A stretch of DNA of 63,092 bases from Clostridiales bacterium (GCA_021129775.1 JAJOKP010000043.1:1-63092), one strand, 5' to 3'. Shown: positions 10,725 to 21,148, numbered from the stretch's first letter. Notes: generated by a model from the sequence alone, not told the origin. Made by a program: numbers and translations.

Positions 10725-11504
10725 CTATTGTTTACTTTCTCTTAAAGCTTCTAATAAGTAGTTATTTAGAATTTTGATATGCGTTCCTTTCATTCCTAAT
10801 GATCTTGATACGATGACACCAGCACTTTCAAATTTTCTAAGAGCGTTTACAATTACTGATCTCGTAATACCAACTCTATCTGCAACTTTACTTGCAACCA
10901 ACAGACCCTCCATTCCATTAAGTTCATTGAAAATATGTTCTACTGCTTCAAATTCTGAGTATGACAAAGTTCCTATAGCCATTTGTATAACGGCTCTCTT
11001 TCTTGTTTCCTCTTCCTTCTCACCGGTTTTTGCTCTAATTACTTCAAGTCCTATTACAGTTGAACTGTATTCTGCCATTACTAAATCATCTTCAATAAAC
11101 TCATCTTTATGTCGTGCTAGTATCAAAGTTCCTAGACGTTCACCACTTCCATAAATAGGCGTTATTGTAACTAGTTTATCAAAGCTCCCTACATCATCCT
11201 TAAATAGACTTAATAATGCTTCCCCAGTTATATTTGATTCAGTTTCTGAGAATTTTAATAGTTGGTCATTACATTCTTTCGAAAAAGTCTTTTCTCCTGT
11301 TTTTTTGTTCACTAAAATAGGACAATTTGACTCGTCTTTCAAACTAACCCCTAAAACTTTCCCTTTTACACTTGCTACATATACGTTTGCATCAAGTATT
11401 TCACTAAGAATTCTGCTTAATTCATTAAAAGAAATGTGATAATCATTAGTGTTTTGTAGTATTTTGTTAATTCTTCTTATTTTTCCTAGCAATGTAGCCG
11501 ACAT
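10725..11504 (-). CDS. codY: GTP-sensing transcriptional pleiotropic repressor CodY
   Basis: C-terminal wHTH SKVADRVGITRSVIVNALRKFESAGVIVSRSLGMKGTHIKILN. Confidence 0.97.
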   Translation of the reverse strand: MSATLLGKIRRINKILQNTNDYHISFNELSRILSEILDANVYVASVKGKVLGVSLKDESNCPILVNKKTGEKTFSKECNDQLLKFSETESNITGEALLSLFKDDVGSFDKLVTITPIYGSGERLGTLILARHKDEFIEDDLVMAEYSSTVIGLEVIRAKTGEKEEETRKRAVIQMAIGTLSYSEFEAVEHIFNELNGMEGLLVASKVADRVGITRSVIVNALRKFESAGVIVSRSLGMKGTHIKILNNYLLEALRESKQ

Positions 11505-11532
11505 ATAATTCCTCCTATTTAACTCTGGATTA

Positions 11533-11604
11533 GGGGTCAGGCTTGAAAAGTTGACAAAGCCTGAAATTTCATGATTGCTTTGTCAACTTTTCAAGCCTGA
11601 CCCC
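11533..11604. repeat. Palindromic element C1 (perfect 28-bp arms) between topA and codY; partial extra arm at 11631-11644
   Basis: ggggtcaggcttgaaaagttgacaaagc ... gctttgtcaacttttcaagcctgacccc. Confidence 0.95.
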
Positions 11605-11713
11605 ATTCACACATTCACACATCATTACTCTCAAGCCTGACCCCATTCATTACTCCTAATGCTAATACTAACATATTCATTGCTCATTTACAAGATAGTT
11701 AGTGTGATTTTTT

Positions 11714-13801
11714 TTAATTTTCTGTATCTTTGATTTTTTCCTCATGAATACACTCTTTTACACTACAAACTAATTTTTTTTCTTTTTTGGTTTCTTTATA
11801 CACCATCACCTCACCACATATCTTACATTTATAATTGCTTGGTCTATCCCAGGTTACAAATTTGCACTCGGGATACCTTGAACAACCAAAAAATATTCGG
11901 CCTTTTCGCGATTTTCTAACAATCACATCCCCTTTTTCGCATGTTGGACATTTTACTCCAATTTTATTTACTATCGGTTCAGTATACTTACATTCAGGGT
12001 AGTTTGAACAAGCCAAAAATTTTCCATACCTTCCATGTTTAATCAACATAGTAGCTTCGCATTTCTTACATACTTCATCGCTTTCTTCATCTAAATTAAT
12101 TTCTTCAATGTCCTCATCTGCAAATTTCAACATGACTTCAAAAGAAGAATAAAAGCTCTTAATTAGTTCCTTCCACTTCATGCTACCTTCTTCAACGTCA
12201 TCAAGTTTTTTCTCCAGTTCAGCTGTAAAGTGAACATTCAATATCTCCCCAAAATAATTATCAAGCATATTTGTAACAAAAAATCCTAATTCGGTGGGTT
12301 TTAGTTGTTTCACTTCCTTTTCTACATATCCTCTCGCTAAAATAGTAGAAATAGTAGGAGAATAGGTGCTTGGTCTGCCTATACCTAACTCTTCCATCTC
12401 TTTAACTAGTGTAGCCTCAGTAAATCTTGCAGATGGCTGTGTAAAATGTTGTTCCTTAATGGTTTTCAATAATTTAACTTCATCTTTTTCTGACAAATTA
12501 GGAAGTTTCAAATCTTTGCTTTTAGAAGCAAACGAATATATCTTTAAAAATCCGTCAAATTTCATTATTGACCCATGAGCCCTAAAGATTATGCCGTTAA
12601 CCTCTAAGTCGAATGTTACTGCATCAAAAATAGCTGGTGCCATATGACTTGCAACAAATCTTTCCCATATCAATTTATATAATCTTAGTTGATCCATCTT
12701 TAAAGATGTCTTTAAAAAATTAGGATGTCTTTCTGCTAAGGTTGGTCTTACGGCTTCATGTGCATCTTGAACATTTTTCTTGCCTTTTGAACTAACACTA
12801 GCCTTACCTAAATACTCTTTGCCAATTTCGTTATTAATATAGTTTTCTAAATTCGTTCTTACATCATTTGAAATCCTAGTTGAGTCTGTACGCATATAGG
12901 TAATTAGTCCAACTGTCCCCTCGCCTTTAACGTCGATCCCTTCATATAATTGTTGAGCTAATGCCATAGTTTTCTTTGTCGTAAAGCCAAGTTTAGTAGA
13001 TGCTTCCTGTTGCAAGGTGCTCGTTGTAAAAGGTTTGTTTGGGTTTCTCTTTTTAAGACTCTTCTTAATACTCTTTACGGTGATTTTTTTATTTTTAATC
13101 AGAGAAGTAATTCTATCTGCTTCTTCTTTTGTTTCAATTTTTTTATCCCCTTTTTCATCTGAATAAAATTTAGCCATAAATTCTTTATTTTTTTCATCTT
13201 TTACATCAATATTAATACTCCAGTATTCTTTAGGCACAAAACTAGTTATTTCTTTTTCTCTATCTACAATTATCTTAGTCGCTACAGATTGTACTCTGCC
13301 TGCACTCAGACCTTTTCTTAATTTTCTCCATAACAAAGGACTAATTTGGTAACCCACTAGCCTATCTAAAACTCTTCTTGCTTGCTGGGAGTTCACTAAA
13401 TCCATTTTAATTTTCCTTGGATTTTTTACAGCTGTTTTAACTGTTTCTTTTGTTACTTCATTAAATTCAATACGACATTGTTTATCTTCTGGTATATTCA
13501 AAGCATTTGCAATATGCCAAGATATAGCTTCTCCCTCTCTATCAGGATCAGTTGCTAACAAAACTCTATCAACTTTTTTAGCTTCTTTTTTTATGTCTTT
13601 TAATATAGGTCCTTTTCCTCTAATAGTAATATATTGTGGTTCGAAATCATTCTCAACATCTACACCTAATTTACTTTTAGGCAAGTCTATTATATGACCA
13701 ATTGACGGTACTACATTATAGTTTCTTCCTAAATACTTTTTTATAGTTCTTGCTTTAGCAGGTGACTCTACAATTACTAGTGATTTCGCCAAATAGAACA
13801 C
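11714..13801 (-). CDS. topA: DNA topoisomerase I
   Basis: SLVIVESPAKARTIKKYLG, GLITYMRTDSTRIS, C-terminal zinc ribbons CSNYPECKYTEP. Confidence 0.98.
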   Translation of the reverse strand: MFYLAKSLVIVESPAKARTIKKYLGRNYNVVPSIGHIIDLPKSKLGVDVENDFEPQYITIRGKGPILKDIKKEAKKVDRVLLATDPDREGEAISWHIANALNIPEDKQCRIEFNEVTKETVKTAVKNPRKIKMDLVNSQQARRVLDRLVGYQISPLLWRKLRKGLSAGRVQSVATKIIVDREKEITSFVPKEYWSINIDVKDEKNKEFMAKFYSDEKGDKKIETKEEADRITSLIKNKKITVKSIKKSLKKRNPNKPFTTSTLQQEASTKLGFTTKKTMALAQQLYEGIDVKGEGTVGLITYMRTDSTRISNDVRTNLENYINNEIGKEYLGKASVSSKGKKNVQDAHEAVRPTLAERHPNFLKTSLKMDQLRLYKLIWERFVASHMAPAIFDAVTFDLEVNGIIFRAHGSIMKFDGFLKIYSFASKSKDLKLPNLSEKDEVKLLKTIKEQHFTQPSARFTEATLVKEMEELGIGRPSTYSPTISTILARGYVEKEVKQLKPTELGFFVTNMLDNYFGEILNVHFTAELEKKLDDVEEGSMKWKELIKSFYSSFEVMLKFADEDIEEINLDEESDEVCKKCEATMLIKHGRYGKFLACSNYPECKYTEPIVNKIGVKCPTCEKGDVIVRKSRKGRIFFGCSRYPECKFVTWDRPSNYKCKICGEVMVYKETKKEKKLVCSVKECIHEEKIKDTEN

Positions 13802-13825
13802 CTCTCAATCTAATTCTTTTTATAT

Positions 13826-14932
13826 TTAACGTTTTTTCTTGTTAATGTTCGCTGCAAAGCACTTCCCTGGGAGTCGAGTTATAAATCCTTTTAACTCAAG
13901 TATAGTTAATATTGGACTTAACCTATTGATTTTATAACTACTTTTATATGCTATCAAATCTATATTAATTCGTTCTAACTTAATTATGTCATATATTTTT
14001 TGCTCTTCAACACTCAAATGGCTATTTTCTATAGCTGTTTCTTCTTTGTTCTCTAAATTGTACTTAAGTTTTAAATCTTCTATAACATCATCGACGTTAA
14101 GCAAGATTTTAGCTCCATCGGAGATAAGTTTATTAGTGCCAGCACTATTAATACTATTAATATTTCCAGGGACTGCATAAATTTCTTTTCCGTGTTCCAA
14201 GGCAAAATCAGCAGTAATTAACGCCCCGCTTTTAAGGGCTGCTTCCACTACTATTAATCCATCTGATAGCGCACTAATTATTCGATTTCTTGCAGGAAAA
14301 TGATATTTTAGCGGTAAAGTTCCAATGTAATATTCCGATAACACACATCCTTTTTCAATAATTTTATTATATATTTTAGTATTATATACAGGATAACATT
14401 CCTCTACTCCACAACCTAATACAGCAGTTGTATGATTATTATTATCTAATGCTGCTTTATGACTTTCTGCATCAACTCCTAAAGCCAATCCACTTACTAT
14501 AGAAACCTTCCATTCGCTCAGTTCAGATGCAAAACGGTAAGCAGCCCATCTTCCATAAGCAGTTGCTTTTCTTGTCCCAACAATAGCAATGCTCGGAATA
14601 TCAAAGTTGCATTTCCCCCTAATATATAAAACTCGCGGTGGGTCGTATATTTGTTTCAGTTTTATAGGAAAGTCGGAATCAAGGATTGTAATTATATTTA
14701 TTCCATGCTTTTTAATATTGTTTTTCACACTTTCATAATAATCGACATTTCTATTACAGATTATACTTTCAGCTATGCTATCATTTTTAAGCATATTCTT
14801 AATAGATTTTTCACTCGCAGTCCAAATTTCATTAATATCCCCATAATATTCTTCAATTCTTCTATAAATAGCATCTCTTGTTATACCAATGCTACTTAAC
14901 CAAATCAAAAGATCCCTATTCATCAATGTCAT
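13826..14932 (-). CDS. dprA: DNA processing protein DprA/Smf
   Basis: SIAIVGTRKATAYGRWAAYRFASELSEWKVSIVSGLALGVDAESHKAAL. Confidence 0.96.
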   Translation of the reverse strand: MTLMNRDLLIWLSSIGITRDAIYRRIEEYYGDINEIWTASEKSIKNMLKNDSIAESIICNRNVDYYESVKNNIKKHGINIITILDSDFPIKLKQIYDPPRVLYIRGKCNFDIPSIAIVGTRKATAYGRWAAYRFASELSEWKVSIVSGLALGVDAESHKAALDNNNHTTAVLGCGVEECYPVYNTKIYNKIIEKGCVLSEYYIGTLPLKYHFPARNRIISALSDGLIVVEAALKSGALITADFALEHGKEIYAVPGNINSINSAGTNKLISDGAKILLNVDDVIEDLKLKYNLENKEETAIENSHLSVEEQKIYDIIKLERINIDLIAYKSSYKINRLSPILTILELKGFITRLPGKCFAANINKKKR

Positions 14933-15735
14933 TATTTATTCTCCACTCTCCATTTTTTTATGTTCTCCTCAATAAATTCTTTTGTTTTTTTATGTGCTTC
15001 TTTACCATTCCCTTCAATAGTAAGAGGTTCTCCAAATTTTATATGGATTATCTTATCTCTATTTATAGGACCAAGATCTTTAATATACTTACCGTTTTCC
15101 CAGAAATCGGTTTTAATTGCAACAGGCAAAATCTTTACATTTGCTTTTTTAGCTAGTTTAGCCCCCATAGAGTTAAATTCCTCTGGAATAAACTCTATCG
15201 ACCGAGTACTTTGCGGAAAAACTATCAAAGAGCGTCCGTCCTCAAGAATAGATTTGCCTTCAGTTAAAACCTTCAATAAATCTTCTCTTGGATTAACTCG
15301 TCTAAGAATAATAGGTTTCATAGCTTTGATAACCTCACCAAATATTGGGTAATTAGCAAGACTCTCTTTTGCAATAAATGTAACATCCATTGCTGGCGCA
15401 ATAATACAAGGAAAAATAACAGTTTCTAATGTGCTCATATGATTACTAACAAAAACAACAGGTCCGCCGCATCTATCAAGATTGTCTAACCCTTGTATGT
15501 CAAAACGCCCTCCACAACCCTCTATAGTTTTAAAAACACTATATGATACTTTAGCCCATTCCTCTGTCGTATACTTTCCTTTAGTGGTCATAAAATAAGA
15601 TTTTATAATTTGAAAAATAAAAGCAGAAATAAATCGTATTCTAGAACCCAACATAATTCTATCTAATAAAAATCTCGGAATATTATCGGGGGTCACATAT
15701 TTATCCCCTCTAAAAAATTTCTCCACAATTTTCAC
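14932..15735 (-). CDS. 1-acyl-sn-glycerol-3-phosphate acyltransferase family protein
   Basis: FVSNHMSTLETVIFP (NHMSxxE variant of the NHxxxxD-type motif), FPQSTRS; PlsC-like. Confidence 0.8.
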   Translation of the reverse strand: MKIVEKFFRGDKYVTPDNIPRFLLDRIMLGSRIRFISAFIFQIIKSYFMTTKGKYTTEEWAKVSYSVFKTIEGCGGRFDIQGLDNLDRCGGPVVFVSNHMSTLETVIFPCIIAPAMDVTFIAKESLANYPIFGEVIKAMKPIILRRVNPREDLLKVLTEGKSILEDGRSLIVFPQSTRSIEFIPEEFNSMGAKLAKKANVKILPVAIKTDFWENGKYIKDLGPINRDKIIHIKFGEPLTIEGNGKEAHKKTKEFIEENIKKWRVENK

Positions 15736-16084
15736 ATCCTTTTCATGGCACTATAGTTGGTCGATGGTTAGTGGTCAGTTAGTCAACAAAAGTCATTAGA
15801 AAGTCATTAGGGACGGTTCTTTTTGACTCAAGTCTCAATTATAACTGTTTGATAATATACACACAAATATACTTTTCAAATTTGATTATAGCAGTTAATA
15901 GAATCTTGTGCAATATTTTTTTAGGTTTACTGTAATACAGGGTCAAATAAAAATTGATTGCCTAGGAAATTTACCCTTTTTTACAATTTCCGTTTAAATT
16001 CGACTTTTTTCTGCTTCACAAAAATGAAATATCGTGAATGAAATCTTGCATTTTGTATTTTTTTTATTTTATTTGAAATTTTGC

Positions 16085-16112
16085 TTGCATTTTCTTTGAT
16101 AAATGTTATAAT
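16085..16112 (+). promoter_or_regulatory. Candidate sigma-A promoter of the aminomutase gene (TTGCAT-N16-TATAAT)
   Basis: ttgcat tttctttgataaatgt tataat, about 137 bp upstream of the ATG at 16249. Confidence 0.6.
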
Positions 16113-16248
16113 GTTAGTGTTAAAACATTAACGAAATGACGTTTTAAAATGAATTTTTGAATTTCCCACATAATAATTGAGGCTAAAAAGGTAAATTATA
16201 TAAACTTAATTCTATGATTTTAAGCAAGGTCTAAAAGGAGGCAAACAA

Positions 16249-17526
16249 ATGGAGTGTTTAAAAACAGCAATTACAAGTAGAGAGATTTCGCTAGAGCGCG
16301 CAAAGCAATTAAAGTCTAAAATACAAGACTATCTCGACGTAAAAGATTCCATCCCAAAAGGAATGGCTGAAAAATTCATCGAAAAAAAACAAGATCTAAA
16401 ACAAAAAATGTTGTCCTTATTTAACGCTACTGAAAGTGATTGGGATGACTGGCAATGGCAATTGGAAAACAGAATTGCAGATGTTGATACTTTAACCAAA
16501 ATTATTTCACTCACCGATTCAGAAATTGAAGCAGTCAAAAGTGTAGGAAAAGAGTTTAGATGGGGTGTTTCACCTTACTATCTATCATTAGTTGACGAAA
16601 ATAGCAAATACTGCCCAATAAAACTACTGTCTATTCCAACATCTATTGAATTAGCCCCTTCTGATGGCTTAATTGACCCAATGGCTGAAGAATTCACAAA
16701 TCCTGCTGGCTCAATAACAAGAAGGTACCCTGATAGATTAATAATTAACGTAACTAACGAATGTGCTATGTATTGTAGACATTGTCAAAGAAGAAGAAAT
16801 ATTGGTGGAACTGATAATCATGTTTCAAGAGCTAAGTTGCAAGAGTCTGTTGACTATATCAGAGACAATCCAGAAATTAGAGATGTTCTCATAACAGGGG
16901 GAGACGCTTTCGCTTTGCCTGATTCTACAATTGATTGGTTGTTAGGTGAACTGTATGCAATTGACTCTCTCGAGTATATTCGATTAGGAACAAGAACTTT
17001 AGTGACTATGCCTCAGAGAATTTCAGAAAATTTGTTAAGCATTTTAAAGAAGTACCCACCTATTTATGTAAACACGCATTTCAATCATCCTATTGAAATC
17101 ACAAAGGAATCTAAGGAAGCGTGTGAAAAATTAGCTAACGCTGGGATTTCTATAGGTAATCAAGCAGTTTTGCTAAATGGAATAAACAACGATAAATTTG
17201 TAATGAGACTACTCAACCATGAAATGCTAAAAATTAGAGTGCGCCCTTATTACATTTTCCATGCAAAGAAAATAATTGGCACAACACATTTTAATACTTC
17301 TATTGATGATGGAATTGAAATAATGGAATATTTAAGGGGATATACTTCTGGAATGGCTATACCAACTTACATTGTTAATGCTACGGGCGGAAAAGGTAAA
17401 ACACCTTTATTCCCTAATTACCTTATTTCAAGAGGAAAGAATAATATTAAAATAAGAACATGGGAAGGCGAAGTAATAAATTATCCTAATTATCCGACTG
17501 TACCGATTGAAGAATTTATTGAATAA
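16249..17526 (+). CDS. KamA-family radical SAM aminomutase, predicted glutamate 2,3-aminomutase
   Basis: CAMYCRHCQRR radical SAM motif; specificity positions RPYYIFHAK and YIVNATGGKGK carry K and N instead of the D/D of lysine 2,3-aminomutase; RBS aaaggagg. Confidence 0.85.
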   Translation: MECLKTAITSREISLERAKQLKSKIQDYLDVKDSIPKGMAEKFIEKKQDLKQKMLSLFNATESDWDDWQWQLENRIADVDTLTKIISLTDSEIEAVKSVGKEFRWGVSPYYLSLVDENSKYCPIKLLSIPTSIELAPSDGLIDPMAEEFTNPAGSITRRYPDRLIINVTNECAMYCRHCQRRRNIGGTDNHVSRAKLQESVDYIRDNPEIRDVLITGGDAFALPDSTIDWLLGELYAIDSLEYIRLGTRTLVTMPQRISENLLSILKKYPPIYVNTHFNHPIEITKESKEACEKLANAGISIGNQAVLLNGINNDKFVMRLLNHEMLKIRVRPYYIFHAKKIIGTTHFNTSIDDGIEIMEYLRGYTSGMAIPTYIVNATGGKGKTPLFPNYLISRGKNNIKIRTWEGEVINYPNYPTVPIEEFIE

Positions 17527-17543
17527 TTATAGTTAGACAAGGA

Positions 17544-17618
17544 TCGAGACAAGGGGACAGGGACTTGTCTGGTCAAATTGTTTTGAAAACCAGACAAGTC
17601 CCTGTCCCCTTGTCTCGA
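17544..17618. repeat. Palindromic element A2 (perfect 30-bp arms, 15-nt loop) between convergent aminomutase and yraN; extra tail copy to about 17636
   Basis: tcgagacaaggggacagggacttgtctggt ... accagacaagtccctgtccccttgtctcga. Confidence 0.97.
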
Positions 17619-17647
17619 CCCGACCCTTGTCTCGACACTCGTTTGCT

Positions 17648-17995
17648 TTAAAAAGCATTTTCCAAATGTCTTAAATAGCATTTTTTATATTTTAATACAA
17701 CTTCAATAACATCAAATCTAAAATCAACAGTTTTGTTTGCATAATGTTTTACATATCGACTAGCAACCATTCTATATATTTTTTGTTTCTTATAATTCAC
17801 AGCCTCACAGGGCATTCCAAATTTAGTTGACCTTCTAGTTTTCACTTCAATATAACAAATCACATTGTCTTTCTTAGCTATAATATCAATTTCCCCTATT
17901 TTTGTTTTATAATTCGTATGTAAGATTTTATATCCTTTATCAATTAAAAATTTCTCACTTACTTCTTCTCCATACGCCCCTATTTTTTTATTCAT
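17648..17995 (-). CDS. YraN/UPF0102 endonuclease-like protein
   Basis: GEEVSEKFLIDKGYKILHTNYKTKIGEIDIIAKKDNVICYIEVKTR. Confidence 0.93.
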   Translation of the reverse strand: MNKKIGAYGEEVSEKFLIDKGYKILHTNYKTKIGEIDIIAKKDNVICYIEVKTRRSTKFGMPCEAVNYKKQKIYRMVASRYVKHYANKTVDFRFDVIEVVLKYKKCYLRHLENAF

Positions 17996-17999
17996 GCTT

Positions 18000-18620
18000 T
18001 TAACCCTTCCGAAGTATCTTCTTCAAAAAACTCTTTCTATGTAAATTGCTAGCTCCATACATAATTAAAGCTTCCTTATGTATTTTCGTTGCATAACCTT
18101 TATGCTTTTCTAATCCGTAATGCGAGTAATCTTTCGCCCATTCATAGCACATCTTGTCTCTCGTTACTTTAGCAATTATCGAAGCTGCCGCTATCCCATG
18201 AGAAAGCGAATCCCCTTTAATTATAGCTTTTTGTGGAGCATTAATATCGATTGTTTCAGCATCTATCATAATAAAGTCTGGTATAATGCTATTGCCCTTA
18301 ATACTAACTAAATTTTCTATGGCTTTTTTCATTGCAAGTTTGGAAGCGTTCTTTATATTTATTCTATCAATTTCTTCTGCTGATACTCTACCTATTCCAA
18401 TAGCAACCGCTTTTTCTTTAATAGTTTTAAACAAACTTTCCCTCTTTTTAGCAGATAGCTTCTTAGAGTCATTAACTCCTTCTATTCTCAACCCAACAGG
18501 TAGAATAACCGCCGCAGCCACTACATCGCCAAATAAACAACCTCTTCCTACTTCATCAACAAACGCTATATTCTTATAGCCTTGCTCCCAAATTTCTCTT
18601 TCTATACTTAACATGTCCAT
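18000..18620 (-). CDS. rnhB: Ribonuclease HII
   Basis: NIAFVDEVGRGCLFGDVVAAAVIL, GDSLSHGIAAASIIAKVTRD. Confidence 0.96.
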   Translation of the reverse strand: MDMLSIEREIWEQGYKNIAFVDEVGRGCLFGDVVAAAVILPVGLRIEGVNDSKKLSAKKRESLFKTIKEKAVAIGIGRVSAEEIDRINIKNASKLAMKKAIENLVSIKGNSIIPDFIMIDAETIDINAPQKAIIKGDSLSHGIAAASIIAKVTRDKMCYEWAKDYSHYGLEKHKGYATKIHKEALIMYGASNLHRKSFLKKILRKG

Positions 18621-18646
18621 ATTTTCTACCTACAAGCATGAGTAAA

Positions 18647-19498
18647 CTACTCGGTGCTCGGTCTTTCTAAAGTCATTTTGCCTATTGTACTAGACCTAAA
18701 CTCATCTAGCAAAATATTCGCGGTTCTCAAATAATCTGGTTCCCCACCTTTGACTATAAAGCCTCTATTTTTAGCTATTTCATTTAACACATCAAGTGGG
18801 CTACTCATTTTTCCAACTAAGTTATATCTGCTAGCTAAGTTTGATTTATATCCAAGTAGTAAATTCTCAATCAAATATAAAGCTAAGGTTTCAGTATCGA
18901 GCAATTCATCTTTAACTGCTCCAGTAAATGCAAGTTTCTTGCCGACTTCTGGATCTTCAAACTTAGGCCACAGGATTCCTGGAGTGTCCAGTAACTCAAT
19001 ATTGCCTTTTAGTCTTATCCACTGCTTTCCTTTTGTAACTCCGGGTTTGTCACCAGTCTTAGCACTTTTTCTCTTTACAAGTTTATTTATAATTGAGGAT
19101 TTACCTACATTAGGAATACCTACTACCATAACTCTAACAGCTCTTGCTCTTCTTCCTTTTTTAATAAGGGCATCCATTTTTTCTTTAACCTTCATTTCTG
19201 CTGCTTTCATAACATCATGAAGCCCTTTTCCACCTACTGAGTTAACAGGAATTGCAATTATTCCTTTTTTCTTAAAGTATTCTACCCATAACCCAGTAGC
19301 CCACGTGTCAGCTAAATCAGCCTTGTTTAAAATTACTACTTTAGGCTTCCCACCAATCATTGAATCAATATCTGGGTTTTTACTACTCATTGGAATTCTT
19401 GCATCTAAAAGCTCAAATATTACATCAACTAATTTTAGCTGCTCTTTTACCAATTCCTTAGTTTTTTTCATATGCCCTGGGTACCAGTGTATATTCAT
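18647..19498 (-). CDS. rbgA: Ribosome biogenesis GTPase YlqF/RbgA
   Basis: NIHWYPGHMKKTKELV, circularly permuted G motifs VILNKADL / GIPNVGKSSIINKL. Confidence 0.96.
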   Translation of the reverse strand: MNIHWYPGHMKKTKELVKEQLKLVDVIFELLDARIPMSSKNPDIDSMIGGKPKVVILNKADLADTWATGLWVEYFKKKGIIAIPVNSVGGKGLHDVMKAAEMKVKEKMDALIKKGRRARAVRVMVVGIPNVGKSSIINKLVKRKSAKTGDKPGVTKGKQWIRLKGNIELLDTPGILWPKFEDPEVGKKLAFTGAVKDELLDTETLALYLIENLLLGYKSNLASRYNLVGKMSSPLDVLNEIAKNRGFIVKGGEPDYLRTANILLDEFRSSTIGKMTLERPSTE

Positions 19499-19515
19499 AT
19501 TATCAGCCTTTCTTG

Positions 19516-19590
19516 GTCAGACAAGGGGACAGGGACTAGTCTGGTTTCCAAGACAATGCGACCAGACAAGTCCCTGTCCCCTTGTCTGAC
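19516..19590. repeat. Palindromic element A3 (30-bp arms, 1 mismatch) between rplS and rbgA
   Basis: gtcagacaaggggacagggactagtctggt ... accagacaagtccctgtccccttgtctgac. Confidence 0.96.
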
Positions 19591-19598
19591 TTTGTAAA

Positions 19599-19624
19599 AA
19601 AAGGCGAGGAATGACCTCGCCTTT
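19599..19624 (-). terminator. Rho-independent terminator downstream of rplS
   Basis: Minus strand: aaaggcgaggtcattcctcgccttttttt. Confidence 0.85.
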
Positions 19625-19632
19625 AGTGATTG

Positions 19633-19983
19633 TTACTTATCTTTTCTCTCTTTAATCTTAAAGGCAGCTTTACCAATTCTGTCTCTTAAGTAAAATAATC
19701 TAGCCCTTCTAACTCTACCTTTTTTAACAACTTCAACTTTTTCGATCTTAGGTGAGTGTAGTGGGAAAGTTCTTTCAACTCCAACACCTGAAGAAATTTT
19801 TCTTACTGTAAAAGTTTCAGCTATGCTTCCACCTTGCTTTTTAATTACGATACCCTCGTACACCTGTACTCTTTCTCTAGTACCCTCTTTAATTTTAACG
19901 TGCACTCTTACAGTGTCTCCAGTAACAAATTTATCAACTTTGTCTTTTAATTGCTCTTTTTCAATTGATCTAATTATATCCAT
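19633..19983 (-). CDS. rplS: 50S ribosomal protein L19
   Basis: [34 protein letters not shown]. Confidence 0.98.
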   Translation of the reverse strand: MDIIRSIEKEQLKDKVDKFVTGDTVRVHVKIKEGTRERVQVYEGIVIKKQGGSIAETFTVRKISSGVGVERTFPLHSPKIEKVEVVKKGRVRRARLFYLRDRIGKAAFKIKERKDK

Positions 19984-20059
19984 AATTACCCTCCTTCCTT
20001 CCTAGACGTTCATATTATCAAACAGAGGACCGCCCATTATAACTCTATTATTGTAACAT

Positions 20060-20345
20060 AACTGAAACTCCCCATAGCCGAAGCAAGGGGGTTCTTAGGT
20101 ACTTGCAAACTTCCAAATATACTCGAAAGCATATAAGACTAATCTGTTTCCCTAAGACTTTCACTATCAAAGATACCGATGCATCCATTAACGATAGTTT
20201 AACGCCCATTTCAAGACGTTGATATTAATTTATATCATAACGCATATTGCTATATAATACAAGTGTTTTAGCGTTTATTTTGAGCATATTTAAAACCGTG
20301 GCTTATATCCCTATAGCTGAAGCAAGGGGCTTTACGCCACTTGTG
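20060..20345 (-). mobile_element. Candidate non-autonomous relic of an IS200/IS605-like element (two end hairpins, internal promoter, no transposase ORF)
   Basis: Minus strand: GCCCCTTGCTTCAGCTATAGGG at one end, CCCCCTTGCTTCGGCTATGGGGAGTTTCAG at the other; TTGTAT-N17-TATGAT promoter-like sequence between. Confidence 0.45.
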
Positions 20346-20392
20346 GTAAATTACAATAGCAATGTTAGATGTTAATTTTTTTTCCATGGCTA

Positions 20393-21148
20393 CTACACTA
20401 AATCTGGTCTTCTATCTTTTGTTATCTGTAAAGACTTTTTTTTGCGCCAATCTTCTATATTTTTATGATGTCCAGATAATAAAACATCTGGAACTTTTAT
20501 ACCTCTAAATTCTTGTGGTCTGGTATATTGAGGATATTCCAACAAATTATTTGAGTGAGACTCCTCTATTATGGAGTCTTCATTAGATACAACGCCTGGA
20601 ATTAATCTTGTAATCGCGTCTATAACTACCATGGCTGGCAGTTCCCCGCCAGTTAACACATAGTCCCCAATTGAAATTTCATCAGTTACAAGGGTGTCAA
20701 TAACTCTTTGGTCAACTCCCTCGTAATGTCCACAGATAAATATCAAAGAGCTTTCTTTAGACAATTCTTTAGCCATCTCTTGATTAAAAACTTTGCCCTT
20801 AGGTGTCATATATATTGTTCTAATTTTATTGGTTTTTTTATGTTCACTCGTAATCTTTTCTTTAAATTCATCGTTTTCGTCCTTCTTGCTTTTTTCTTTG
20901 TTCTTCATATTGTTTAACGAACTCAAAGCATACTCATGGGCATCAAATAATGGTTGTGGTGTCATCACCATGCCTGCCCCACCACCAAATGGGTAGTCGT
21001 CAACTTTTTTATGCTTATTCGAAGCAAAGTCTCTTATTTGAATACAATCAATATCTATTTTTGCATCTTCAATCGCTCTTTTAATTATACTCTCACTAAG
21101 CATCCCTACAAACATTTGAGGAAACAACGTTAGTATTTTCACATCCAT
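20393..21148 (-). CDS. trmD: tRNA (guanine-N1)-methyltransferase TrmD, with a charged internal insert
   Basis: [53 protein letters not shown]. Confidence 0.97.
   Translation of the reverse strand: MDVKILTLFPQMFVGMLSESIIKRAIEDAKIDIDCIQIRDFASNKHKKVDDYPFGGGAGMVMTPQPLFDAHEYALSSLNNMKNKEKSKKDENDEFKEKITSEHKKTNKIRTIYMTPKGKVFNQEMAKELSKESSLIFICGHYEGVDQRVIDTLVTDEISIGDYVLTGGELPAMVVIDAITRLIPGVVSNEDSIIEESHSNNLLEYPQYTRPQEFRGIKVPDVLLSGHHKNIEDWRKKKSLQITKDRRPDLV

Noticed and set aside
10469-11504. Missing clpQ/clpY/xerC between topA and codY as a deletion finding
   Set aside because: Gene content between topA and codY varies in Clostridia; no scar seen apart from the palindromic repeat.
17490-17681. 63-aa ORF ...RQGDRDLSGFQNNLTRQVPVPLSRSLSNYN...
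   Set aside because: It is a read-through of palindromic repeat A2, not a gene.
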